Origin: Callaeas wilsoni | Taxonomy: Eukaryota; Chordata; Aves; Passeriformes; Callaeidae | DNA: 64,000 nt | NCBI GenBank assembly: GCA_013398955.1 | Contig: VWPU01018856.1 | Span: 1-64,000 of the forward strand | Direction of reading: 5' to 3' | Shown here: positions 38,401 through 50,644 of the stretch, piece by piece | Position numbering within the stretch: position 1 is the stretch's first letter | How the letters are laid out: every line of letters begins with the position of its first letter | Notes under the pieces: model-generated | Told to the model about the DNA's origin: nothing | The model's database searches: none | What the model saw: only the letters and a program-made list of their open reading frames with translations | Translations under genes and position numbers: made by a program

Positions 38401-39752
38401 TAGTTAACGAGGAAATAGAACATTTTGTTGAAAAGATTTCATTGGGAAACAATTTCCGTTTTTCATCAAAAAGCTTTCCAGCCCTGCTTTTCCAAGCAGC
38501 TCTAGCTGTCTCACATAGAGGCTGCTTGGAAGCCGATGGCACACATGGGAAAGAGCACAACCCTGCTGGCCTTGAGAGCATCCTGGAACGGGGGAGCTTG
38601 GCCGAATGCGGGGCAGAAGGGGATTAGGTGATTCTGGGAGCAGTTCGGGTTACACTCATCAGAGGGCAGTGGTGCTTGCACACAGTGACCCTCTCTGTGC
38701 TCTGTCAAAATTGTTGCACAACTTACTGTACATGGCAGAGGGATCATTTCACGCACCAGTGAAATGCAGTCTGTTGTGGGTTGGAAAATAGCGATGGCTG
38801 GACCTCAAAAAAGGCTTAGATTCAGTCTGGGATACCATAGAAAAGTCAACATTTGCTAACAGTTACCAGCCTATTGGTATCTGAGACACCATATTTTCCA
38901 TTTATACTCAGAGCAGGAAGTAACTGTGGTCTTTTCATACACCACAGCATGGTACTTTTTCTGGCAAATGTTCACTTTTTAATGATGACCACTATATTTT
39001 CCATTGTTTGTGCTAAAGCTCTATTTACAGCCTAATGCAGTTGCGATGTTCTGTGTTAATCATTTATCCATATGGAAAAACACGTAACACACTTCTTCAA
39101 ACACTTAGGAAAATACTCACATTGATCATATACAGAGGCACTAAAGAAAAATCACCCTATGTGGTCTTCCTGCATCCTTGGCCTTATATATTCCATCTTC
39201 TAGGCTTGCTGATACATATTTCTTTCTAAATTATCCTCATGGTTCTGATGAGATCAAACCAGGTCAAGATAAAACCAGCTGATAGCTCTTCCCTTCCTTG
39301 CAGATCAGCTCACTCTTTGTAGAGAGAAGAGCCTGTCTGTGCTGTGAAGTGTTTTTGAGGTCTGCTGCATCCACAGCTGAAGCCCTGGCTGCAGCCGGCA
39401 GAGCAGAGATCCAGGCATCGCAGCAGAGCAGTGCTGCAGGCCACTGCTGCCAGCTGAGTCACTGCACCAGCGCTGCAGGAGTGCCCTCACAGGGCACAGC
39501 TCTGCCCATTTGATCTCTTATATGGGGTTCCTGTCAAAGCCTTGTGTACAGCAACAAGCCAGGGCCACTTACTTGACCTCGGACGTCTGTTTTTTGACGT
39601 AATTTGTAAGCACTTGTAGAAGCACAATGAATAGGATCAGGGAGGATTTAATTATAGCTATTTACATTTTTGCTTACTACAAATGCTGTGATCCATCAGC
39701 TCAGCTGGGGCAAAGGACCTTGCTGACAACGCACAGGTGTCTCTGTTGCTCT
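35446..39752. other. Unique non-coding DNA, no gene seen
   Basis: No interspersed repeat is recognised. A very strong pyrimidine tract ending in 'ttctgaag' (about 35858-35887) looks like a splice acceptor, but the frame after it has no recognisable protein and no matching donor. The overlapping opposite-strand frames at 38270-38756 exclude each other. Confidence 0.55.
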
Positions 39753-40079
39753 GTTCCAGTGTTTAAAGGGTGGCTACAAAGAATATGGAGACTCCCTTTT
39801 GACAAGGGGTCACAGGGAAAAGATAAGGGGTAATGGCTACAAGTTACTCGTGAGGAGATTCCATTTAGACCCAAGAGGAAAATTTTTCAGCGTCAGAACA
39901 ATCAGCCTTTAGAACAATCTCCCCAGGGAAGTGGTGGATTCCCCAAAGTCAGACACTTGTAAGATTCAGCTGGACAGGATGCTGGGCCATCTTGGCTAGA
40001 CTGTACATTTTTCCAGGAAAGGTTGCACCAGATGATCATCGAGGTCTCCTTCCAGCGTGATATTCTGTGATTCTGTGAT
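39753..40079 (+). mobile_element. CR1 LINE, 5'-truncated, with end of ORF2 and 3' end
   Basis: The best-preserved transposable element here, about 327 bp. It begins inside the end of CR1 ORF2 (endonuclease/reverse transcriptase polyprotein), where 'gtgtttaaagggtggctac' matches the usual 'VFKYLKG' coding stretch. At 39913-39996 one frame still reads 28 residues beginning NNLPREVVDSPKSD, the conserved ORF2 C-terminus (usually WNxLPxEVVxAPSLxxFK), closed by a TAG at 39997-39999. The frame is broken further upstream by indels. The 3' untranslated part holds 'caccagatgatcatcgaggt', 'ctccttccagcgtgatattc' and the tandem tail 'ttctgtgattctgtga'. With no 5' end, promoter or catalytic domain, it cannot move. 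Confidence 0.95.
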
Positions 40080-43000
40080 ATGATTCAAGAGAATATAACT
40101 GTGCTGCCTTTCCTATAAATGAATTAAGGGCAGTTTTTACCAGTCCTCTGGCAATGAAGGAAGCAGAGCTTTTTCCCCACCTAGGATGGAGAGGTCTCAA
40201 AGCCAGGGCTGTGTTCTGTCCATGGGACTGCTCCATTGATACAGTTTTTAGGAGAGAATAGTTCACAGAGAAGCTCAAACTCTCCCTGTCTGGAGAGACA
40301 GCCTTTCTCCTGTGGGTGTAAACACAACCAGTGATTGCTCCTTAGCACAGGCACAGGGAGGGCTTTAAACCAGTGAAGAACCAATCCCAGGAAAACCACC
40401 GATTGGGCAGTCTATTTTGGGCTGCCCTGGGATGCATAATCATTCGCTTTATGTGCAAGAAGATGAGCTGGTGTGGCAGGAGGTCACCTGGGCTGAACAG
40501 GGAACCCCTCACTCAATTTAGTAAAAAAAACCAGCACTAGGGAGAGTTGGAAAAGGGGACAGGACATTCAGCAGAAATGTAGAAGCATCTCCTGGGATTG
40601 CAGGGATGAAAACAGGCAGGCCCAGCGTTTTCTGGGTCCAGTTAGAAGGGGTGAAAGGTATGAGTGGCAGCAAGGGCATTTTTGCAGCTGCACTGGCAGC
40701 AGACGGAGGACTGTTGCTGACTGGTGATACCATGATGAAGGACACTGAAAAGACCAAGGGATTCAGTACTTCCCCTGTCTCAGCCTTTCTGGCAAAGTCT
40801 GCTCTCAGGCTTCCCAGGTCTCTGCATTGCAGCTGCAGCACGGCCCCCAGTGCTCCTGAGATGGAGAGGAGCCCCATCTGAGCTGCTCACGGGCTCAGTG
40901 TATCTCAGCACCCAGTGGTGGCCAGTCCTGACAAGTGGACAAGCAGTGCACAGATTGTGTTGGGTGACAGCCTCGTCCGGTGAAAGGGAAACTCCTTTCA
41001 TCCCCCAAAAAGCAGCAAGAGTTTGTCCCATGCTTCAGAGAGTAACCGATTTATCTCTGGCTGATGGTTGGATGATCACAATCCAGCAGCTGTCGCTCAC
41101 TAGGCGGGTTTACAAGAACTACTCTCCCTCCTAGGCAAATACAGAAAGCCCAGATTCCACCTGGCTTGGTATTTTGCAGTCACAGGGAAATCAGCGGGAA
41201 GCTTGTATGGATCACATGAGAGGCAGGCAGGACTCTGCCCTGGGGCTTTTGCAAATGCAGGGTCGGTCTTCTGAAATTACAGAAGTTGCATCTATTTCAT
41301 GGTATTTGAAGGATCTGACCTGTTATATTTATTTTGCAGATGGCTTCTTTGACCTGCTGCTGTTTCTATTTTTTTTAATGAGGTTCTCAAGAAACATTTA
41401 TCTATTAAATCAGGTCATTAAAAAAATTACATTTCCTTCCTGAAGTCCGTAGCGGTTTATCTGTCTAAGAAAAGTGGGACATACAACTATCATTTCCCAT
41501 GTGCATGATCACAGAACAGTATCAGCAGAGACCAGGGTAATTTTTCTAAAATGAGCATTGTTCCCCACCATCCTCAAGTTGATAAACAATGGGCTTCCAT
41601 AACCAGAAAACAACCCAAAGTCTCATCAAACCAAATATTTTAAACAGAAAGAAAAACCTGAGTTTTCAGGTTTGTTTCTTTTTTCTTCCTCCGTTTTCAG
41701 GTTTTTTTCCAGTTTTCCCAAATTATCCATTATTTGTCTGACTCTAATTTTATTTGGAGCCCAGATTTAGGTCATGTGGAGTCTGCTCTTGTCTGCTTGA
41801 GCTCAGAAGTAAGGCATCAGCTTTTCCAGTAGATGACTCTGGGAGATCTTGGGAAGACTCTGAGGTCTTGCAGCACATTTGTGAACTGACTGCGTCCAGG
41901 AGCAGCAGTGGCTGCTGAGGGGACTAGAAGGGAAAGGTTCATGCCCATGCTGTAAATGTTTTTAACACCTAGGATAGCAAGGCTGTGGACAGACTTCTTT
42001 CTGGGGGTGTTCTAAGAGATCATGTTTGAGAGAAATAGTTACAGAAACCAAAAGTGTTACAGGGAATACTTTAACAGCCTAACCAGTTATGTTCCACTTC
42101 TCCAGACTGATTCTAGGCTCTGAGCCATTTTCTCATGTCAAGTTTAGAATTTTTCTTGCCTGCAGCACTGATGAACTGAGGGTTGATCCTACCAAGCACT
42201 GAATACACTCAAGTTCCATCACACTGCCTTTGCTACGGGCTATGAATCTTCAGTACCCTCCTGACTCCAGCTCTAACATGTTCTGAAATGAGAATGCTGG
42301 ATCTAAATGGGGTTTAAATGAACTTAGGGCATCATTGTGGCTTGAAGACCCGCCCTGTGGGACTGCTGAGGATAAGAGTGGCATTGGGTTGGGCTGTAGT
42401 GGTGGAAGTCCTATTACTCTGCTCTTCTGAGAGCCGTGCTTTGCAAAAAGCCTGGGGATTAAATTCTCAGTCTTTCCTTTTGTAGACCCAAGAATCAGCG
42501 GATTTAGCCCAAGTGTTGTGAGCATGTGTCTTGAAGGCAGCTTTCAGAGCAGCCTAACAAACCTAAGGTCAAAATTTCCTTAAGTCCTCAAGTTTAAAAG
42601 CGAGCAAACCAATCCGTGCTGAGGCAGAGCATTTCTGGAGTGACTGGCTTTTGCATACCTTGAAGAGGGCCTTACCTGATGTGTAGGGCACACTTTATAT
42701 GCCACTGCAGTCCTCTCGTTCCCACCATGAGGCTGTTGTGATGTGAATGCTGATGATGCTCAGCAGGCTGAATTGCCGATACCATGGGGGGAATCCTCTG
42801 TTTGTACTGCTGAAAGCACAGAGACAGATGTCCTCGACCCTCCTGGCTCTGGTGCTCCAGTGCCTGCAGCAAACTTCACAGGTGACAGCATCCTAGCATC
42901 ACCCACCAAGTGGATGAGAACCCTGCTGGTGGCTCTTTGTTCTGTTGGGCCAAGACCAACAAGTGCAGACACTGAACCAGTACAAAGCGACCGGAAAAAG

Positions 43001-46000
43001 GAGGCACGTCCCACAATCCTACTTAGCTTGAGGTCACTCTTCCATGTGGCTCTATCTTGTGAGAGGAGAGGCAGTGCCTCTGTCGTTTAGCACTTTCACA
43101 TTTCTCCTTGGTGTGTTTGCAAGACGCAAATCAATACAGGATTTGCCGAGCTGTGAGGAGGCTGCAAAATTCTACAGCCACGAGCACAATAAATAGGAGT
43201 GGCAGGAGCATGGGTGAATTGTGCAGGTTATGCCAGACAAGCAGTGGTAAAACTTTTATAGTCCCATCCCATATTTTGTGGGTGTCCCATCTTTGCCTGG
43301 CTTTATTGGGTTTGGGGTTTTAAGTTTTTATTGAAAATAATTTGCTGCTATGGAAACAACTGTATCCATTAAACTGGGTGGAGCTTAATGTCACCCTCTG
43401 AGGCTAAGATCAGTTCATAATTTAATTTTAATGATGCACTGTAACATTTGCTGCAGCTTTGTCATTTTATTGTGGTTTCATCCATCCCCCCATGCCCCTC
43501 TTGTTTTTCTCACCTACCCATTCTCTCCAGAGGCATGGATGTAGAGAGCTCTTTTGAGCAGGGGCTGTCTTCATTTATGGTGTCTTTTAAACAGTCTCAG
43601 ATACGCTGCTGAGTGAATCCCAAACAATATCAATTTGGCCGTAAGCAAGCTTCATTTGATCAGAGAGAGGCACAAAAAGTAAAATGATGCCTGTGTAGTC
43701 AGGCAACTGAGCAGTGGTGGAGAGGGTTGTATACTGAGACAGATACAAATAACAAGATTCCATAGCTAAATCTCTATAAATATATATTCAGCCTCCCTCA
43801 CACCCTCTCAGCTCTTAGAAGGCTGCAGTTTCCAGGTTTTCTAGCTGTGGAGAAGAACAATTTACCTTATGGTTATTTCTGTTTCTTTTTGGTGTAAAAA
43901 CACTTTTGGTACTAATTCTAGAGGATCCTCTAAAAGATGAACTGAGAGTGAACTGAAGGTTAAATTGCAGTTTTTAAGATCCTGCCATGTGATTTGGACC
44001 TGAATTTCTTAGTACAACGGCAGCCAGGCTGAATGTGGATTTTGGAAGGACAGATCTATTCCTTTCGGGTATTATACTGGAGGCAATTCCTTGTTTGCCA
44101 AAGATAAGTCTGAAATGATTGCAAACATCGGGTCTCACTCTTTAAACATTCTATACTTAGAAACAGAGGGCTGGGGAATAGGGATTACTTTAAAAGGGGG
44201 TGAGCTGTCATTGACCATAGAAAGGCAATATGTATTTATCAAATGCCTATATACTAGGGGGATAAAATTATACAGAAATACTTTTTTCTCAGTTTTAGAG
44301 GTGGTCATTTGGGAGGGGGAACATAATGATGGTTAAATAACATTCAGCAGAACAAATCTGTGGCCCTCAAATGATTTTATGACAGGTGAATAGTTGCATT
44401 GAAGTAAAGAGTAATTTTAGTTGTGTATAAAGAAAAGCATGCAGGTATTTTTAATGAGTATGTCAAATTTGATGTCAAGTAGAGATTCATCAGGTTTAAG
44501 ACATGACATATTCCTTGGGATTTCCTAACTACATGTTGCAGCTCAAAGGAAGGATTTAGAGGCATGTAATGTGACTGACTGATTTGGGACCAGTTTACAC
44601 TCTTGCTGCCAATATCACATGTCTCGCTGTGCATCCATGGACCTCTTCTCCATCCTCACACAGAGCACAAGCTCAGTGAGCATCAGGCCAAGTGTCTGGC
44701 ATTTGTGAAGCATCTTGCATCCCAGCACTTGCTTTTCCCCAGGCAGCATTGGTTGCTTGTGGTGTGCCTGGGATGGCAGGGGCAGCCAGGTGGGCCAGCA
44801 CAGCCTGCCCGAGTGAGTGAGAGGTAGCAAGTAGAAAAAAATATCAGTTCATGCACCAACATCAACCTCAAGATGAAGAGCTGTGGAATATTTTCCTGCC
44901 CACACAGTGCTGTGTGTCATCCAGACCCTGCTCTCCTGCCAAGTTAATCACTCTATGTACAGCTTGTAAATGGTTTGAAATTGTGAATGATATGTTTCTG
45001 AATAACCATGAATGTTTTCATGGGTATGTCTTTAAAATTTTCCACAGATGGTTCGGTGGTTAGTGGTTTATCAAATATTTGAATCTTTTCCTACAGAGGA
45101 AATCAGCATATTGTTGTGAAAAAATTTCCTAACTTTCGAATGTTTCTACATTGTTCCTTTCAATGCATGAGGTCAATTTTGTTATCACATGGAGCAAAGA
45201 AATTCCAAGGCTGATGACACAAATGTTTATGCTTGTAATTTGTTGCCTTTGGGTAACTGGGATTTATTTCCTTGGACATTTGTTGGATCTAATGTTAAGC
45301 ATTCATCAAAATACCTGGAGAGGAATGGGCAATGCTGAGAGCAGTTTCTTGAGGCAGAGCAGCTCATGGGGTAACAGTGGCAGGCTCAGGGGGGTGCCAG
45401 CACTCTCTGGGCAGCAAGCATGGACAGCCTTGGTTATCCATTGCCAGGAAGCGTTTGGGAGCTCCGGATAAGGCACCAGTGCCCCAGTGACCAGTGCCAA
45501 AGGCAGCTCCTCTCACCAGCCCCTTCGCAGACGTTTCATCAGTGCTGTAGCCTTGACATGCTGACGTACCAGACAAGTTGAATGCCTGCATTTCAGCACT
45601 CTCTTATCTGTCACCTCTCCCAGGGAGAGCTTTTCCTGCCATTTCCAGCCCTGCCCTCCTGGTGGGACACGGCTGCCAAGTAGAGGTGTGGTAGGGAAGA
45701 CCTGGGATGTTAATTTTGCCCTGGTTTCCAGGGTGGGGGCCAAGGTCATGCTTCTGTGCCAAAAGGCCCAAGCAGAGCTATAGCAATGCTGCTTCCCTTC
45801 AGCCTCTCCTGCTCCTGCTCCCCCAGACACGTGGAGTGGGTCAGAACTGTGCATTAATGGGGGAAATCGTGGCACTGGGAATCCCTCTGTTGCCCTCCAA
45901 ACTGCTTTTCTCAGTCAGGCTGGGAAGGTGGGGACCAAGCTCTGGAAAAGAGATGTCCTCTGCCGTGCAGGGGCTCATGAGGTGAAGAGCAGGCGCGGGG

Positions 46001-46474
46001 CTGTGGCTCACCTCCAGGTGCTCAGTGGAACCTGTGGCCTCCCTGGGATGTGTTTGCTGTCTGGAAAAGGGTACCACTCGTTTTATAGTTTTAAAGGCTG
46101 TTTTCACTGGCTCGCTGTTTTAAACAGCCCTACTTGCAGTTCCTTGTTTAAAGGTGTGGGTCGGGTACTGTCACTGCTCCTGGTGTGAGCAGACAGCAAT
46201 CCCCAGCCATCAGCTGGCTTTGCTGGGGTGTTGCTGTCGGTGGATAACCTGTGAGCTGCAGGCTGAGGGATGAGAGGAACCAAAGGAATTTCTTCTTTAT
46301 TTATTTAAAAATTTTTAAAAAGGGAGAGAAAAAACTGAATAACCAGGTTTCTGAAGTCTCATTTAAACATGAGCTGCTTATCCAAAGCATTGTTGCCTGT
46401 AAACAGATCCTGGGTCGTCTCCTCTTTTAATAATATCTTACTTGTCAGGGTGACAACTAAGCTGTCTGCTGCCA
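40080..46474. other. Non-coding DNA, partly GC-rich, no gene seen
   Basis: No repeat family is recognised. A pyrimidine-rich piece at 41675-41718 repeats 'gttttcaggttt'. From about 45300 to 46200 the sequence is more GC-rich and generates overlapping opposite-strand frames of up to 120 codons, none with a domain. No CpG island is evident. Confidence 0.5.
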
Positions 46475-46500
46475 GGAAAAGAAAGAAAGAAAAGAAAAGA
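46475..46500 (+). repeat. (GAAA)n purine tract
   Basis: Twenty-six bases of A and G made of gaaa/agaaa units. A simple imperfect microsatellite. Confidence 0.75.
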
Positions 46501-47767
46501 CCTCAACTTCTCAAAACCACTTAAGTTTTTACTTTATGAAATACATCGATAAATATAGTTCAGCTAGCACCCTGCTGGTGTTATCATGTCTGAGAGCTAT
46601 GGCAAGCTTTCAAACAAAGCCAGCAAAACCTATACTTAGAAGCAGCCCTCAGATTTTCATGCAAAGCACAGAAATGAAATCGGAGTGATAACAAAAGGGG
46701 GAGGATGGTGACTTGCCTACGTGTGTCTGCCAACCGAGCTGCTGTGTCAGACTTTGCTGTGAAAACCCTTTGAATCGTGATTTCCAGGAATGCAGCTGTG
46801 TCTGTGCCTCCCTGTGCACCGCCATGGATGCAGGCCCTCATGTGTCTGACCTTTTCAGAAGTGTGTTGACATGTTCAGAAATAAACTTTGCGATGTAAAG
46901 ATAACGTATTGGGTCGGGAATAAACAAATCGGCCCTAAGAGAACAGGTCCTTTAAAAGCCATGGGGAGCTCTTGCTGGGGTCTGGATGCGTGCTCAGGTC
47001 TGGCAGCTGCTGCTGGCATCCTGCTTCTCTTGTGTCTGCGGGACCTTTCTGGTGCTTATCCCTGCAGGACTGAAGCACCCTGTGTGTGTTCATCAGCTTA
47101 TCCTCACCTCACCTCTGGCAGGTGCGTGGGGGGAGGGCGAGAGAGGGGGAAATGAACGCCCCTTCCACTTCTCTCACCTCAGAGAGATTGAGTGACTGCC
47201 TGGCTGTGAGGCTGCTGCTGCAGCTGGGAGACCACCGTCTCCTGAGCCCTGGCACGGGTCTTCACCCCAGCACCACCTTCCTCACTAGGTCTTGTCAACC
47301 TGTGTGGTTTTTAAAGCCTCAGGTGCTCCTGATTTCTTCTTCACTGTCCCTGTCCAAAGTAAATGTAGCACAATGCCTTTTCTCAAAGGGTGGCACCTTT
47401 TCGCAGGCACTCTATTTCTTTTCATCAGGCTGGTGTTGTGAGGAGAGATAAGCTTCTCTGTCAGTTCACAATAGCGCCAGGGCAAATAAAAATCTTTCGC
47501 TGTAAAATGGAGTTTGTTATTTCCTTGGACTGCCTGGGTGAAGGCCTTGTTGGGTACCTTGTGCTCTCTGCAGGTGCCTTGGAGACAGTCCTTGCCTGTT
47601 GGGGAAGGACTGCAGGTGTGAGCACGCTGTCCTCCTTCACCTCACCATGGACCACGTGTCAGCAGTGGCTGGTGGCACGGTTGGGCTAACCTGGACAACA
47701 CAATTCCCTCATGTATCTTCTGGATTTTGCCCTGGTTTCGTCAGGCACGGAGGGGAGGTTGCCAGGG
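46501..47767. other. GC-richer segment with weak exon-like signals
   Basis: Two overlapping plus-strand frames begin with hydrophobic, signal-peptide-like starts, at ATG 46961 (context agccATGG, ideal for initiation) and ATG 46986. Both reach a fair donor, CAG|GTGCGT, after 47121. A plausible acceptor, ctctctgcag, ends at 47573. I recognise no protein family, and two open frames in CTG-rich DNA can arise by chance, so no gene is called here. Confidence 0.4.
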
Positions 47768-47844
47768 GATTAGAGTGCTGGACAGGTGCTCAGAGGTTAA
47801 ATTCCTGCTTTGCCACTGACTTCTGGTGCTACTTTGGCAAAATG
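47768..47844 (+). repeat. MIR-like ancient SINE, 5' and core part
   Basis: The + strand order is 'gattagagtgctggacaggt', 'ctcagaggttaaattcctgc', then 'tttgccactgacttctggtg'. This parallels sense MIR ('gagcactggactgggagtca', 'ggttcgaatcccggc', 'tctgccactgacttgctgtg'). The box-B-like 'ggttaaattcc' is the tRNA-derived promoter relic. The match fades after the central part. The element is inactive. Confidence 0.6.
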
Positions 47845-48100
47845 TACAAAACGTGGCCTTGCAGCCCTTTTAATCACACAAGTAGTTTTTAATCCTTGTA
47901 AAATCTTAAAATGTAAATGGGAGTGGCTCTGTTCAGTGTTTCCAAAGATCAGCAGCTTTTGTTTTGCTCAAGAGAGATACATCTAAGTTCCTCAGGAGGG
48001 TTGTTTAAACTTGTGCTGGGTTTGGTTGGGGAGGGGTGGATGCTTATGTTGGGCTTTTTATAATTAAAAACCTTGCTGACTTGCTTGCCTGTGGTGAAAC
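47845..48100. other. AT-rich non-coding spacer
   Basis: No recognisable feature is seen between the MIR-like relic and the hairpin. Confidence 0.5.
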
Positions 48101-48121
48101 AGTCTTAGTTTGACTAAGACT
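48101..48121. repeat. Perfect short inverted repeat (9-bp stem, 3-nt loop)
   Basis: AGTCTTAGT is followed by TTG and then ACTAAGACT, an exact inverted repeat. The flanking bases do not extend the pairing, so the stem is too short for a microRNA precursor. There is no T-run after it to suggest a Pol III terminator. Confidence 0.85.
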
Positions 48122-50556
48122 ACTTCTGTAAAATGAAAAAAACTACATGGTCATGCCTTGATCATTTTGGGCAAATACAGAAATGGGTAATTCCGGTCAT
48201 GGACATACATATCTGTTTAGTCATTTACTGAAAAGCTTTCATTTTTTTCTATTGGGCAAATGGGAAGGCACTGCTCTGAGCCAACAGTTGTGTGGATTTC
48301 TCCATGGAACAGCAACTTCTTTTTATTTCACTTTTAACTCATTAAAGAAAAAGTTCTTTAAGCAAAGCCCTAAATTAAACACTTAAGCAATATTTAACTA
48401 AGTTTTTTCTCCTAGTTTTCTTATTATTTTTGCTGCTTTTGGAGCAAATGTGATCTGATCCTGACAGTTATTTTGAGAGAGATTCCCAGTGCTCTTTAAT
48501 CAAGAGCAAGAAAATGAAAAAGTGCCAGGGAAACACATGAAGATTAGGAGAAAATGGACAGAGCTATAAATGCTCTCCCACTTTAAGAATTGCCATTGAC
48601 TGCAAAGCAGCTGATGAATGTTTTCTAATGGAAGCTCCACTATTATAGCTTTGTAGGGGATTTATTAAGAACAGTGACTTTTTCAGTAATTTTCTGACCC
48701 AGCTCACTAAAGGCTGAGCTGGGAATGTCACACTTGGCTTACTGCTTTCTTTAACATTTTCTGCTGTCTTAGCTAACTGTTGTTCTTTCTGTCGCTCATT
48801 GATCACTGAGTCAGAGAAGGATTCAAGTGTTATTTGAACAACAGTGTTTGAGGATTGTTTATCAGTGACTCCACATCTGCGAGAGGCACATTTTGCAATA
48901 TGTACTTCACATTTTTTCCCTCTGATGGTCTGAAGATTTGGTGGTGTGACAGGTCTGCTGGCTCGCCTCCCCTCTGTGTGACTCATTCCCTATGAATCCC
49001 ACTCTTACCTGAACTCTCCCAGTGAACTGCACTAGCAGAGGGTTAATGTTGCTGGGCCTGGGATCAGTGTGCTTGCCTTTATTTAAGGGTAGAGCAAACA
49101 TGATCCCTGCCTTCAGAAGCCATAATTGAGATGGGTCCCACCTCCTTGCAGAGAGGAGGAGTGCAGGATGGAGTGGAACAGCAGCGGAGAAGGCAGGCAA
49201 TGGCAAAGGATGAGGCAGAGTCTTTTTGGTTGTCCTCATTCTGTCGTGAAATGTCCCTGTGAGATATCAGCCTTGGAGGAGCAGCTCAGAGTTGCTTTTC
49301 TCCTCTGCTGGGGCTTTTGCCAGCTGCTGGTTTAGCTGAGCCAGGGCCCCGAGGTGTTGATCGCTCCCTCAGAAGGCCGAAGGGCTGTGTTTACCTTTTC
49401 AGGGAAGGGCATGGCCAGAGGTATTTTCTGTGCGCTGTCACTAGAAAGCCATACCATCAATCAGGCTTTGCTTTGCAGGGTCTACAAAAGAAGAGTCTGG
49501 TGTGTACAGCTCTCTTCACTCTCCTACACAGGGGCTGGGTCATGCCAGTCCATGTAACCGAATAGTTACCCCATGGGGAAGCAGTGTCATATTCCATAGG
49601 AGAATGATCTGACCTTTCTTGTTTATACGGTAAGTGTGGCCAGGAGGCTTCTTTGTCAGCCTGATAGTCCCAGCTGCCAGCTCTTAGTGTGTCTTGTGAG
49701 CTCCGAAGCTCTTGCCAGGGCTTTGAAGTTAACAAAGAGTTATTTGGAGTTATGGGGTTTTATTTCATAGAGAACCCCAGTGCATGGCTTAAATGAAAAT
49801 GTTCTCCTGAGTCAGAACTCACATATTCAGCAGTTCTGGAATGGTGGTGTGCTGGAACAGCACACAGTAAATGCAAGTCAGTTTGTCTCTTTCAAAAACC
49901 CAAACATCATGAAGATAAGGTTGTCTTGATATTTAGGGACAGGCTTTAAGATTTTGCTCCTGGAAAAATGAACAGCTCAGAAGCTCAGAAGTTTGCATTT
50001 TAGTCAAACATGCTGGCAAAGACAGCCTTTGTGAGGGACCAACCCTCTGATTCAGCTGAGGCTGTAGGGTCTTCTTGGGTTTAACACTGGCGAAGCATTT
50101 CAGAGGTATCTACTGTTCTCTGAAGAGAGGCTCAGTCACTGCAGGTTTTCCCACAGTGCCCCAACATCTGGTCCCCATGGCTCACTACAGGACGTGAGTA
50201 ACTACAAGAGAGGTCCTTAAGAAGGAAGTGCTCAGTCTCTACTTGGTTCACAAATGTGGGTGCCTACTCAATAGATCTCTCTAGTTCCCAGGATACTACC
50301 ATGATATTTTTTGTATAAAATATCTAAGAATAAAACTCAGCTTGATTAATGTTATGCAAGCAAATGTGTTTATGAGACAGAAGAATATAATTCATCTATC
50401 AAAGCAGATTTTTTTCTTACAATTACAGAGACATCTCAAAGCTGGTTTAAGGTGCGTACATGCTGGCTGTTAGATGCCTGCACACTGTCAGAGACTCTTC
50501 CCCAGACTGATAAGAGTAACAAAGAGGAGGGAGAATCCACACTGTACAGGATAAAA
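48122..50556. other. Non-coding DNA with one protein-like minus-strand frame
   Basis: The minus-strand frame 48986 to 48564 (140 codons, ATG start, in-frame stop just upstream) has a mixed, protein-like composition but no domain I recognise. A consensus-like minus-strand donor (cag|gtaaga) lies just upstream, at about 49009. The segment 49091-49126 weakly resembles an L2/L3 tail on the minus strand. I do not call a gene. Confidence 0.4.
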
Positions 50557-50644
50557 ACGAGGTGATTCACTCCAAGTCACAGATGAGGTCTGTGGTAAAG
50601 CTGGGAACAAAACTTGAATTCTCTCCAAGTCTCAGGCTCTTCCT
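50557..50644 (-). repeat. MIR-like ancient SINE, 3' half
   Basis: On the + strand it reads 'gaggtgattcactccaagtc', then 'acagatgaggtctgtggtaa', 'agctgggaacaaaacttgaa' and 'ttctctccaagtctcaggct'. This follows antisense MIR ('gaagtgacttgcccaaggtc', 'acacagctagtcagtggcag', 'agctgggactagaaccca', 'gtctcctgactcccag') almost without gaps. It is diverged and inactive. Confidence 0.65.

Noticed and set aside
49091..49126. L2/L3-like phrase on the minus strand (ggcagggatcatgtttgctc)
   Set aside because: Only one motif of the expected order matches, so it is too short to annotate.
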